64,000 nt of DNA from Ignisphaera sp. GTDB lineage: Archaea; Thermoproteota; Thermoprotei_A; Sulfolobales; Ignisphaeraceae. Positions within the stretch are counted from its first letter, which is position 1. The number at the start of each line of letters is the position of its first letter. The position numbers were made by a program, and so were the translations under genes. The stretch covers positions 1-64,000 of the forward strand of contig JAVYNU010000003.1 in NCBI GenBank assembly GCA_038735125.1. The letters run 5' to 3'. Positions 53,544-62,510 of this stretch are shown here, piece after piece. The notes beneath the pieces are model-generated. The model was not told where the DNA came from. It did no database searches and saw only the letters and a list, made by a program, of their open reading frames with translations.

Positions 53544-54601
53544 AGACAGGATTGCAATATATACTCTTGAATATAGCGCTAAACTTTGGCATATACCTCA
53601 TATTGACGCTTAGTTTGAATATAGAGGTTGGGTTTACGGGGATCCCAGAATTTGGTAGGCTAACAGCGGCTTTAGTAGGCTCTATAGCTGTTGGCGCTAT
53701 AATTGGAAGAGTTGCTGCTGCCTTGGCCGGCCTCCCCACAGGAAACGAATTCATAAGCTACAATGCCCCTATAATAACACAGGTAAATGCTTATTTATCT
53801 TCCCATGCAATTATTTCGATAGCCCTTCTAATACTATCAATATTGACAGCCGCCTTGCTAGGTGCTTTAATAGGTTTGCTCACAGCATTGCCGGCAATAA
53901 GACTGAAAGAATCTTATTTGGGTATAACACTACTATCTTTTGGCGAAATCCTTAGAACGATAATGTATAACTATCCAGATGTGATTGGGGGTACATTAGG
54001 CATAGCCGCTCCGTCATTCTTTGGCTTTACAGGATCCTATGAAAATATCATCTCATTGTCATTCATATTTTTGATGGCCTTGTTCTGCTATTTCATTGCT
54101 GAGAGGATAAGCAGATCGCCGTTGGGAAGGGTTATGAAGGCTGTTAGAGATTCTGAACTCGCTTCGCAGGTTTATGGAAGAGATATAATGATTGTTAGAG
54201 TATATGCAATTATGATAGGTTCGGCTATGGCGGCATTGGCCGGCGCTCTATACTCAATATATACAAAAAGTGTTAGAGCAGATGTGTTTACAAGATACAG
54301 CTGGACGTTCTTGCCGTGGGCATATATGATGCTTGGCGGGGTTGGAAACAATCTTGGTGTCGCCCTAGGAGTCTTAATACTGTCTAGTGCTAGGAGCATC
54401 ATATCTGTATACAAATACGAGATTTCACAAGTAATCCCAGTTGACCCTGTCTGGCTAGAGTATATACTGATCGGCATGGTAATAATATTGCTGACACTGT
54501 TCAGACCCCAAGGTCTATTGCCAGAAAAGCCAGTAGCAACAATATCCAAAAAAGAACTTGAAAAGATTAGAAAAGGAGTTTTGCAACCTGCAAAGCAATA
54601 G
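53534..54601 (+). CDS. livM: Branched-chain amino acid ABC transporter permease
   Basis: The 355-residue protein has about ten helices. It carries LNIEVGFTGIPEFG near the N-terminus, IRLKESYLGITLLSFGEI, a GRVMKAVRDSELASQVYGRD loop and a C-terminal FRPQGLLPEKP, all LivM features. With LivH it forms the channel. Confidence 0.93.
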   Translation: MALETGLQYILLNIALNFGIYLILTLSLNIEVGFTGIPEFGRLTAALVGSIAVGAIIGRVAAALAGLPTGNEFISYNAPIITQVNAYLSSHAIISIALLILSILTAALLGALIGLLTALPAIRLKESYLGITLLSFGEILRTIMYNYPDVIGGTLGIAAPSFFGFTGSYENIISLSFIFLMALFCYFIAERISRSPLGRVMKAVRDSELASQVYGRDIMIVRVYAIMIGSAMAALAGALYSIYTKSVRADVFTRYSWTFLPWAYMMLGGVGNNLGVALGVLILSSARSIISVYKYEISQVIPVDPVWLEYILIGMVIILLTLFRPQGLLPEKPVATISKKELEKIRKGVLQPAKQ

Positions 54602-54623
54602 CATGTACTAGCCTTACCCCTTG

Positions 54624-55313
54624 CTAAGAATGTTTAGACTCTTTATTCAACCTCTTTCTAGCACTATCTATATGCCTCATTATAACTGTAAATGCCTTTT
54701 CTAGTTCCTCTCTAGCGATAATAATTATTGTGTCTGTGTAGCAAGACTCTATATGTGTGATGTTCACATTGTTTTGAGCCAAAACATTTGCGATGTAAGC
54801 TAAGACACCTGGCGTACTCATAATCTCAACAGGACTTACAATAACTATTGCCGCCTGGTTTCTCTGGATATCAACTATATCCTCGCTTTTCAACATAGGT
54901 AGATACTCGTTGGCGGTCTCGTTGTCGAGTACAATGGTTATTGTTTTAACACTTTGCATTATAGCTACAAACCTTGCCTTGGTCATAACCTTGCTGAAAA
55001 GGCTTGCTACATAGCTAAGGGCATGCAACTTCAATGTTATGATAACTATATCTGTTCTTATCTCGATAGAGGACTTTGCTAAAACCTCTAACACATCTCT
55101 TCTAATTTGAGTCTCTCTACCAATTTTATTTGAATATCTTATCAGCGCCATTTTTATCGAGTCTGTAGAAACCTCTTTTCCAAGCAATTGCGATACCAGT
55201 GGCTGTATATTCTTCGCCAATTTGCTATAATTAATAAAGCCTCTTGCCATACACTGCTGAATTATAGGATCACTTGAAACTACATCTGCAACAACATCTG
55301 AAATTGATGGCAT
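54624..55313 (-). CDS. ACT-domain protein, unknown function
   Basis: The protein is 229 residues from the ATG at 55313; a TTG at 55331 would add six. The N-terminal half is helical (SISDVVADVVSSDPIIQQCM, then QPLVSQLLGKEVST). The C-terminal half has an ACT-like domain, with STPGVLAYIANVLAQNNVNI as the ligand-interface segment. Similar archaeal proteins are uncharacterised. It is divergent from argG and may sense an amino acid, but that is inference. Confidence 0.75.
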   Translation of the reverse strand: MPSISDVVADVVSSDPIIQQCMARGFINYSKLAKNIQPLVSQLLGKEVSTDSIKMALIRYSNKIGRETQIRRDVLEVLAKSSIEIRTDIVIITLKLHALSYVASLFSKVMTKARFVAIMQSVKTITIVLDNETANEYLPMLKSEDIVDIQRNQAAIVIVSPVEIMSTPGVLAYIANVLAQNNVNITHIESCYTDTIIIIAREELEKAFTVIMRHIDSARKRLNKESKHS

Positions 55314-55424
55314 GTGTTCTACCCAGAACAATTATTAGTACATTTAGTTATAAATGTTTCGCCAACTGGAAAAATGTGTTCCAACAAGTTCTCTTCTATT
55401 TGATCGCTGTAGGTGCCCAACAAA

Positions 55425-56615
55425 ATGAAGGTAGTGCTAGCCTACTCAGGTGGATTAGATACCTCAACAATCCTTGTGCTATTGAGAAAAAAATACAATG
55501 CTGATGTAGTTACAGTAACTGTTGATGTTGGTCAAGAGGATGATATGAAAGGTGTAGAGGAGAGAGCATATGAGCTTGGGGCAATCAAACACTATACGAT
55601 AGATGCTAAGAAAGAATTTGTAGAGGAGTATGTATTCAATGCGATTAAGGCTAATGCTCTCTACGAGGGTAAATACCCACTTGGAACAGCATTAGCAAGA
55701 CCATTAATAGCGAAGAAAATTGCAGAGATAGCTATAGAAGAAAACGCTGATGCTGTTGCCCATGGATGTACAGGCAAGGGCAATGACCAGGTCAGATTTG
55801 ATATCACATTGAAGGCTTTTCTAAAGCCGAATATAAAGATAATGGCTCCTGTAAGAGAATTGAAGCTTACGAGAAGCATGAACATAAAAATTTTGAATGA
55901 ATATGGCTACAGCGTATCCGAGACACATAAAAAGTATAGTGTAGATGAGAACCTCTGGTCAAGGAGTATAGAGGGGGGAGAACTAGATAACCCATACCAA
56001 GAGCCGCCCGAAGATGCATTTGCGTGGACGGTACCCCCTGAAAAGGCACCTGACAAGCCAGCATATATAACAATAGAGTTTGATGAGGGAATCCCAGTAA
56101 AGGTAGATGGAGAGAAAATGAATCCTGTTGATATGATAAAATATCTAAACAAGCTACTTGGCTCACATGGATTTGGAAGAATAGATTTAATAGAGAGTAG
56201 AGTTGTTGGTTTAAAGAGCAGAGAAGTGTATGAGGCGCCAGCAGCACTAGCATTGATAGAGAGCCACCAAGACTTAGAGAGAATGGTTCTAACACCAAAG
56301 GAGCTGAGATTCAAGAGACTTGTCGACGAAATGTGGAGTGACCTTGTATACCAAGGCCTTTGGATAGATCCCATGAAAAAACATCTAGATTCTGTCATAA
56401 ATTCGATGAATAAATACGTTAGTGGAACCGTCAGACTAAAGGTATTTAAAGGCAACCTCGCAGTAGTCGGCAGAGATAGCCCATTCTCTCTATACTCAAG
56501 AGAGGTCATAGACTATAACACTGGATGGTATCCAACAGATGAGGAAGCGAGAGGGTTCATAACAATTCATGGACTATACGCATTAACTGCTCTCAAGGTT
56601 AGAAACTCTAAATGA
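55425..56615 (+). CDS. argG: Argininosuccinate synthase
   Basis: The enzyme joins citrulline and aspartate with ATP. MKVVLAYSGGLDTS begins at the ATG 55425 with GGTG as ribosome-binding site; a GTG at 55413 would add four residues. The P-loop-like SGGLDTS, HGCTGKGNDQVRFD and NLWSRSIEGGELDNP motifs are intact in the 396-residue protein. argH follows 41 nt downstream. Confidence 0.96.
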   Translation: MKVVLAYSGGLDTSTILVLLRKKYNADVVTVTVDVGQEDDMKGVEERAYELGAIKHYTIDAKKEFVEEYVFNAIKANALYEGKYPLGTALARPLIAKKIAEIAIEENADAVAHGCTGKGNDQVRFDITLKAFLKPNIKIMAPVRELKLTRSMNIKILNEYGYSVSETHKKYSVDENLWSRSIEGGELDNPYQEPPEDAFAWTVPPEKAPDKPAYITIEFDEGIPVKVDGEKMNPVDMIKYLNKLLGSHGFGRIDLIESRVVGLKSREVYEAPAALALIESHQDLERMVLTPKELRFKRLVDEMWSDLVYQGLWIDPMKKHLDSVINSMNKYVSGTVRLKVFKGNLAVVGRDSPFSLYSREVIDYNTGWYPTDEEARGFITIHGLYALTALKVRNSK

Positions 56616-56656
56616 AAACCATCTACTTCATCGCATTTTAATAAGGTTTTGATGAC

Positions 56657-58063
56657 ATGACTCTTCGATACAGAATTTTCATTGGCCAAACCAAAGACTT
56701 TATTGAGAAGTATTTTTCTAGTTTAGAAAATGACAGAAAAATCGTTAAATATATAATCATGGTCATGTTAGCCCATGTAAAAACGCTAATGAGGCAAGGT
56801 ATAATCCCTACGAGCCATGGCGAAGAGATTGTTAGAATATTAAAGGACTTGGCAAAATCTGATGGAGAACAGTTATACAAATGGATTGAACAGTCAAAAG
56901 CTTCGTATGAAGATGCCTTTGAGGCTCTTGAAGCATATCTCTACGAATTTGCGGAGGCTGACGCCGGTTACATAGCTATTGGTAGAAGCCGAAACGACCA
57001 TATTGCAACTGTTCTAAGAATGTATTTGAGAGATTCCATAATTGAGATCCTCAATATGCTTTTAGATGTTAGAGAGTCTCTACTACGTAAAGCGACGGAG
57101 CTAAGAAATGTTATAATACCTTTCTTTACCCATGGACAGGTCGCGCAGTGTGGTTCGGCCTCCACATACTTCATATCTTATGAACATACCCTTGCCAATA
57201 TCTGGAAACTTCTTTACCAAGGTCTAGATCTGTTGAGAGAAAACCCACTTGGCTCTGGCGCTGCCAGTGGGAGTGTCATAAACCTAGATAGGGAAAGTGT
57301 TGGAGCTATGCTTTGTCTCGATTCTTCCCCGATTCCGCCATATTATTCAACTGGTTCAAGGCTTTTTATACTCCATTATCTAAACACACTATCGCTTCTA
57401 ATGCTTGAGTTAAGTAGGTTAGCAGAGGATATGATATTTCTAAATAGTCTTATATCAAATGCGTTGAAGGTTCCAGTTGAACATATTGCAACTAGTAGCA
57501 TTATGCCCCACAAAAGAAATCTCGTTACAATGGAAATTGTGAGAGCTAACGCAGCAAAAGTTTGTGGTCTGGCATTTGGAGCGCAGTCGATATATAAGGG
57601 TCTTCCCTATGGCTATAACCTAGACTTTCAAGAAATAAATAATGTGGTGATGCAGTCTATCGACATTGTTCAAAAAACATTGAATATTATCAAAGATTTT
57701 ATAAATGGTTTATCCATCGATGAAAACCTTGTTCAAAAGTTTATCGAGGACAAACCCTGTTGGAGCAGTGATCTAGTTGAATACGTTGCCCTAGCCAGCG
57801 GGAGACCGGCACGAGAGGTTTATTTGAATCTCGCTAAATTGTTTAAAGATTGTGGATCAATAGATTCTGTATGCATATCAAAAGTTCTATCACATTTCAA
57901 CTTAACGTTCGAAAATATTTGGAACATGATTAAGAATAAACCTGTGGAAATAAACATAAAGAAAATGCTTGAAGATGCTTGGACAAGACTTGAAAGAGAC
58001 AGAAGTAACATTAAGAATGTTTCACTAGCAATTGAGAAGTGTACCTCAATACTTTTAAGCTAA
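56657..58063 (+). CDS. argH: Argininosuccinate lyase
   Basis: The enzyme splits argininosuccinate to arginine and fumarate. IGRSRNDHIATVLRMYLRD and the family signature SSIMPHKRNLVTME (loop with catalytic Ser) are present in the 468-residue protein. PLGSGAASGS is close to the usual PLG(A/S)GA(L/A) motif. It lies between argG and carA, 25 nt before carA. Confidence 0.94.
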   Translation: MTLRYRIFIGQTKDFIEKYFSSLENDRKIVKYIIMVMLAHVKTLMRQGIIPTSHGEEIVRILKDLAKSDGEQLYKWIEQSKASYEDAFEALEAYLYEFAEADAGYIAIGRSRNDHIATVLRMYLRDSIIEILNMLLDVRESLLRKATELRNVIIPFFTHGQVAQCGSASTYFISYEHTLANIWKLLYQGLDLLRENPLGSGAASGSVINLDRESVGAMLCLDSSPIPPYYSTGSRLFILHYLNTLSLLMLELSRLAEDMIFLNSLISNALKVPVEHIATSSIMPHKRNLVTMEIVRANAAKVCGLAFGAQSIYKGLPYGYNLDFQEINNVVMQSIDIVQKTLNIIKDFINGLSIDENLVQKFIEDKPCWSSDLVEYVALASGRPAREVYLNLAKLFKDCGSIDSVCISKVLSHFNLTFENIWNMIKNKPVEINIKKMLEDAWTRLERDRSNIKNVSLAIEKCTSILLS

Positions 58064-58088
58064 TTTTGAAAAATGTAGGTGAGGGTTA

Positions 58089-59258
58089 TTGCGGATTAAG
58101 ACAATTAAGCATCTGAAATGCGATACAGGACTACGTAGCCGTTTGCTACTTGAAAATGGTGATGCTGTAGAAGGATGTGGCTTTGGCGCTGAAGGAACTA
58201 GAGTAGGAGAGGTCGTATTTTCAACAAGCATGACAGGTTATGTAGAGGCTTTGACCGATCCTAGCTATGCTGGGCAAATCCTTCTGTGGACACATCCAAT
58301 GGTTGGATGCTATGGAGTTCCAACAAAAGCGCATAGCTACTGTGGTGTTCCGCTAAACTATGAATCTGATAGAATACAGGTTGAGGGGTTCATAGTCTCT
58401 GAATTGCCTCCGCCAAACCACTATCTAAGCATATACGATTTACATACATGGCTTTTGAAGAGCGATGTCCCTGGCATGTACAAAGTTGATACAAGAGCCT
58501 TGGTTAAGGAGATTAGAGAACAGGGTGTTATGATGGGTGTTATAGCAACTTTCCCAGAGAGCGAAGAGGTTTCGTGGGAGGAACTAGAAAAGAAACTGAA
58601 AACGGCTGAGAGATACGACACCAAGAACTTTGCCTATGTTGTCTCACCCAAAACAGTAATTGAGTATGAGCCTCTGACTAAACCTGTGGCAAAGATAGCT
58701 GTTCTTGACTGTGGCTTAAAATATGGCATTTTGAGATGGCTGCTAAGATATGGCTTCAAGGTTGTTAGGTATCCATGCTGGTCCAAGGCAGACGAATTAC
58801 TTGACAATGCTGATGGAATTGTTGTCAGTAATGGCCCTGGAAACCCAGCTATTCTAGTTGATCAGATCAGAACTGTTAGAGAAATTGTTGAATCTGGTAA
58901 GCCAGTTCTTGGAATATGCCTTGGCCTTCAGCTCATATCCTTATCACTCGGAGCTAAGATATATAAGCTTAGATATGGTCATAGAGGACCGAACAAAGGC
59001 GTTGTTGACGTACTAACTGGCAAAAGCTACATAACTACACAGAACCATGGTTATGCAGTTGACGAGAAGAGCTTAGAAGAGTCAGATTTGATCCTATGGT
59101 TCAAGAATATAGATGACAAGTCAGTTGAAGGAGTCATACACAAGAAGTTGCCTGTAATTGCAACACAGTTTCATCCAGAGGGTGGCCCAGGGCCCCATGA
59201 CACTACATGGGTTTTTGAAAAATTCAAAAAGATGGTGTTGAATCATGGAGGCGGCTAA
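58089..59258 (+). CDS. carA: Carbamoyl-phosphate synthase small subunit
   Basis: The 389-residue glutaminase subunit starts at TTG 58089 with GGTGAGGG upstream. The class I amidotransferase triad is visible: nucleophile Cys in PVLGICLGLQLIS, and His/Glu in QFHPEGGPGPHD. The N-terminal small domain has STSMTGYVEALTDPSY. It overlaps carB by 14 nt and feeds ammonia to CarB for arginine and pyrimidine synthesis. Confidence 0.96.
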   Translation: MRIKTIKHLKCDTGLRSRLLLENGDAVEGCGFGAEGTRVGEVVFSTSMTGYVEALTDPSYAGQILLWTHPMVGCYGVPTKAHSYCGVPLNYESDRIQVEGFIVSELPPPNHYLSIYDLHTWLLKSDVPGMYKVDTRALVKEIREQGVMMGVIATFPESEEVSWEELEKKLKTAERYDTKNFAYVVSPKTVIEYEPLTKPVAKIAVLDCGLKYGILRWLLRYGFKVVRYPCWSKADELLDNADGIVVSNGPGNPAILVDQIRTVREIVESGKPVLGICLGLQLISLSLGAKIYKLRYGHRGPNKGVVDVLTGKSYITTQNHGYAVDEKSLEESDLILWFKNIDDKSVEGVIHKKLPVIATQFHPEGGPGPHDTTWVFEKFKKMVLNHGGG

Positions 59259-62200
59259 GAAGGTTCTTGTGATAGGCTCTGGCGCTATCAAGATTGCCGA
59301 GGCCGCGGAATTCGATTATAGTGGTAATCAAGCTTTAAAGGCATTGAAAGAGGAGGGTATAGAGACCATCCTGATCAACCCAAATATAGCAACAATCCAG
59401 ACAAGCTATAAGTTTGCTGACAAGGTTTATCTGCTCCCCCTAAAACCAGAGTATGTTGCAAAGGTTATAGAGATTGAAAGACCCGATGGAATTCTCATAG
59501 GTTTTGGAGGCCAGAGAGCTCTGAGCATTGGCGTAAAACTGCATGATGATGGAGTTCTCGAGAAATATGGCGTGAAGGTTTTGGGAACACCGATAGAGGG
59601 TGTTAGAAGAGCTTTATCTAGATCATTATTTAGAGAAACCATGCTTAGACACGGCATACCTATTCCACCAAGCAAAGCTGCAACATCCATAGAGGAGGCT
59701 ACTAAAATAGCAGAAGAGATGGGATACCCAGTCATGGTTAGGGTTAGTTTCAATCTTGGGGGAGCTGGGAGTTTTGTTGCCTGGAGAAAAGAAGAGCTTG
59801 TGAAGAAGCTCAGAGCTGCTTTTGCACAATCAGAAATTGGTGAAGTGCTTATTGAAAAGTATCTCCATCATTGGAAAGAAATCGAGTTCGAGGTTGTTAG
59901 AGACGCTTATGACAATGTAGCTGCTGTGGCATGTCTAGAGAATCTCGATCCAATGGGTGTACACACAGGAGAGTCAATTGTTATAGCGCCTTGTCAAACA
60001 CTTACAGATTTTGAGTATCAGCTATCTAGAAACCTATCTATAGCCACTGAAAGAGCTATTATGCTTGTGGGCGAGGGGAATGTCCAGGTCGCTCTAAACC
60101 CTTGGAATAGTGAAGAAGCCTATGTTATAGAAACCAATCCGAGAATGTCGAGAAGCAGTGCCCTAGCCAGCAAGGCTACTGGGTATCCACTAGCATATAT
60201 AGCTGCGAAACTTGCGCTTGGATATAAACTATACGAGGTCCTGAACAAGGTTACAGGCAAGACTTCAGCATGTTTTGAGCCAAGCCTAGACTATGTTGTG
60301 ATAAAGATTCCTAGATGGGATTTGGACAAGTTCCCATATGTTGAAAGATCGCTTGGAACAGAAATGAAGAGCATTGGAGAGGTTATGGCAATTGGAAGAA
60401 CGTTTCTAGAGGCAATACAGAAAGCTTTGAGAATGCTCGACATTGGCGAGCCCGGCCTTGTTGGTGGAAGGATATATGAGGATGATACCATATCACTTAG
60501 CTATGTATTAGAGAGGATTAGAAGGAGGGAGCCGTATTGGCCAATATGGATTGCAAAGGCATTTAAACATGGCGTTGATGTTGATACAATATATGAGCTG
60601 ACTGGGATAGACAAACACTTCTTGAAGCAGATAAAAATTGTTGTAGAGTTTTACGAGAATTTGAAGAAACTTAGAAGTTTGTCTAACATCGATGAAAAAA
60701 CTCTTGCAAGTATAATAGCAGAGGGTAAGAGGCTTGGCTTCAGTGACGAACAACTTGCAAAAGCATTGAATATGGATCCAGATGAGATTAGAAGACTTAG
60801 AAAGAGACTTGGTATAGAGCCTGTTGTGAAGCAGATAGACACTCTTGCTGCTGAGTGGCCTGCACAAACCAATTATCTGTATGTAACGTATAATGGATGG
60901 GAGCATGACATCTCATTTGACAGTTCAAAACCTAAGATAATGGTTCTCGGCGCTGGAGGATTCAGGATAGGTGTTAGTGTCGAGTTTGATTGGAGCATCG
61001 TATCTTACGCTGACGAGGCCAGAAAGCTTGGCTATGAGGTTATAGTGGTTAACTACAATCCGGAGACCGTTTCAACAGACTGGGATATGAATGAAAAGCT
61101 ATACTTCGATGAAATAACTGTTGAAAGGGTTATGGATATATATGATGTTGAAAAGCCAAAGGGTATTGTAGCATTTCTAGGAGGGCAAATATCTAATAAC
61201 ATTGCATGGGAGTTAGAGAAAAGAGGTTTGCCACTACTTGGCACAGCTGGCTACAGTGTTCATAGAGCTGAAAACAGAGCCTTGTTTAGCAAGCTACTTG
61301 ATGAATTAAACATTAAGCAACCTCCATGGATAGAGGCATCAAATGTTAATGAAGTCGTCAAGTTTGCTGAAGATGTTGGCTATCCAGTCCTTATAAGACC
61401 AAGCTACGTGTTAAGTGGATCTGCAATGAATATTGCATGGAATAGAAAAGAGCTTATAGACTATATAACAAGAGCTGCAAAGATATCGCCGAAATACCCT
61501 GTTGTTGTATCAAAGTTTATAGACAGTGCAATAGAATTTGAGATTGATGCTGTTGGAGATGGAAAGACAGCTATAGGAACTGTCATAGAACATGTAGAAT
61601 ATGCTGGTGTTCATAGTGGCGACGCCACAATGTCTATACCTTATAGAACGCTCCCTGAGAACGTTGTTGTAGAGGCTTGTAGAATTGCTATGAGATTAAA
61701 CGAGGTTCTAAATATTAAAGGTCCATACAATTTACAGATGCTCTATAAAGATGGAAATATATATGTAATCGAATTGAACTTGAGAGCAAGCAGATCAATG
61801 CCATTCACAAGCAAGGTCACAGGATATAACCTCATGAGAGCCGCTGTCGAGGCGTCGCTACTAGGCAGAATAGAGTCTACTATATATGAAAATAAGTTCA
61901 ATTTGCTAGTGCCTAAATGGTTTGGAGTTAAATCTCCTCAATTCTCGTGGGCGAGGCTAAGAGGTGCATACCCATTTCTGGGGCCTGAGATGAGAAGCGT
62001 TGGCGAAGTTGCTACAATTTCTAGAAACTTTGAAAACGCGCTTATATTGAGTTGGCTTAGCGTATCTGGAAACAAGTTGCCTTCAAAAGGCAATATGGTT
62101 TTGATATATAATCCACTTCAAAAACAGTTTAAGGAACTTGAAGACACAGCTAAAATCTTTAGCGATATGGGATACAAAACCATTACGATAGAGACTATGC

Positions 62201-62475
62201 CTGTTAAAAACGCTGACACAACTCCAGAGCCCACAGTCATCGAATATATGATAAACAATAGAATTGACTTGGTAATAACAACTGGCTATGCACCAGAAAA
62301 AGACTATAGGATTAGAAGATATGCAACAGATCTAGTCATACCAATCATACTAGACCATAGACTCGGACTAGAATTTGCCAAAAGTCTATCAAAGTTCTCT
62401 ATAGACACCAACGACATAAAAGATATGAAGATGTTCTGGAGTAGCATAGAAGACATAACAGTGCCTATCTCGTAA
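59245..62475 (+). CDS. carB: Carbamoyl-phosphate synthase large subunit
   Basis: The 1076-residue protein has the usual full length with two ATP-grasp halves: IKIAEAAEFDYSGNQALKAL opens the first and FRIGVSVEFDWSIVSYADEA the second. ETNPRMSRSSALASKATGYP and ELNLRASRSMPFTSKVTGYN are the matching metal-binding segments. The C-terminal MGS-like domain (about residues 950-1076) should bind allosteric effectors. It is the last gene of argG-argH-carA-carB. Confidence 0.97.
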   Translation: MEAAKKVLVIGSGAIKIAEAAEFDYSGNQALKALKEEGIETILINPNIATIQTSYKFADKVYLLPLKPEYVAKVIEIERPDGILIGFGGQRALSIGVKLHDDGVLEKYGVKVLGTPIEGVRRALSRSLFRETMLRHGIPIPPSKAATSIEEATKIAEEMGYPVMVRVSFNLGGAGSFVAWRKEELVKKLRAAFAQSEIGEVLIEKYLHHWKEIEFEVVRDAYDNVAAVACLENLDPMGVHTGESIVIAPCQTLTDFEYQLSRNLSIATERAIMLVGEGNVQVALNPWNSEEAYVIETNPRMSRSSALASKATGYPLAYIAAKLALGYKLYEVLNKVTGKTSACFEPSLDYVVIKIPRWDLDKFPYVERSLGTEMKSIGEVMAIGRTFLEAIQKALRMLDIGEPGLVGGRIYEDDTISLSYVLERIRRREPYWPIWIAKAFKHGVDVDTIYELTGIDKHFLKQIKIVVEFYENLKKLRSLSNIDEKTLASIIAEGKRLGFSDEQLAKALNMDPDEIRRLRKRLGIEPVVKQIDTLAAEWPAQTNYLYVTYNGWEHDISFDSSKPKIMVLGAGGFRIGVSVEFDWSIVSYADEARKLGYEVIVVNYNPETVSTDWDMNEKLYFDEITVERVMDIYDVEKPKGIVAFLGGQISNNIAWELEKRGLPLLGTAGYSVHRAENRALFSKLLDELNIKQPPWIEASNVNEVVKFAEDVGYPVLIRPSYVLSGSAMNIAWNRKELIDYITRAAKISPKYPVVVSKFIDSAIEFEIDAVGDGKTAIGTVIEHVEYAGVHSGDATMSIPYRTLPENVVVEACRIAMRLNEVLNIKGPYNLQMLYKDGNIYVIELNLRASRSMPFTSKVTGYNLMRAAVEASLLGRIESTIYENKFNLLVPKWFGVKSPQFSWARLRGAYPFLGPEMRSVGEVATISRNFENALILSWLSVSGNKLPSKGNMVLIYNPLQKQFKELEDTAKIFSDMGYKTITIETMPVKNADTTPEPTVIEYMINNRIDLVITTGYAPEKDYRIRRYATDLVIPIILDHRLGLEFAKSLSKFSIDTNDIKDMKMFWSSIEDITVPIS

Positions 62476-62510
62476 AATAACAAATTTATTGGAGTGTAGG
62501 TTAAATACAG

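Noticed and set aside
55867..56509. Long opposite-strand frames within argG
   Set aside because: They are low-complexity shadows of a strongly conserved gene with no independent start signals.
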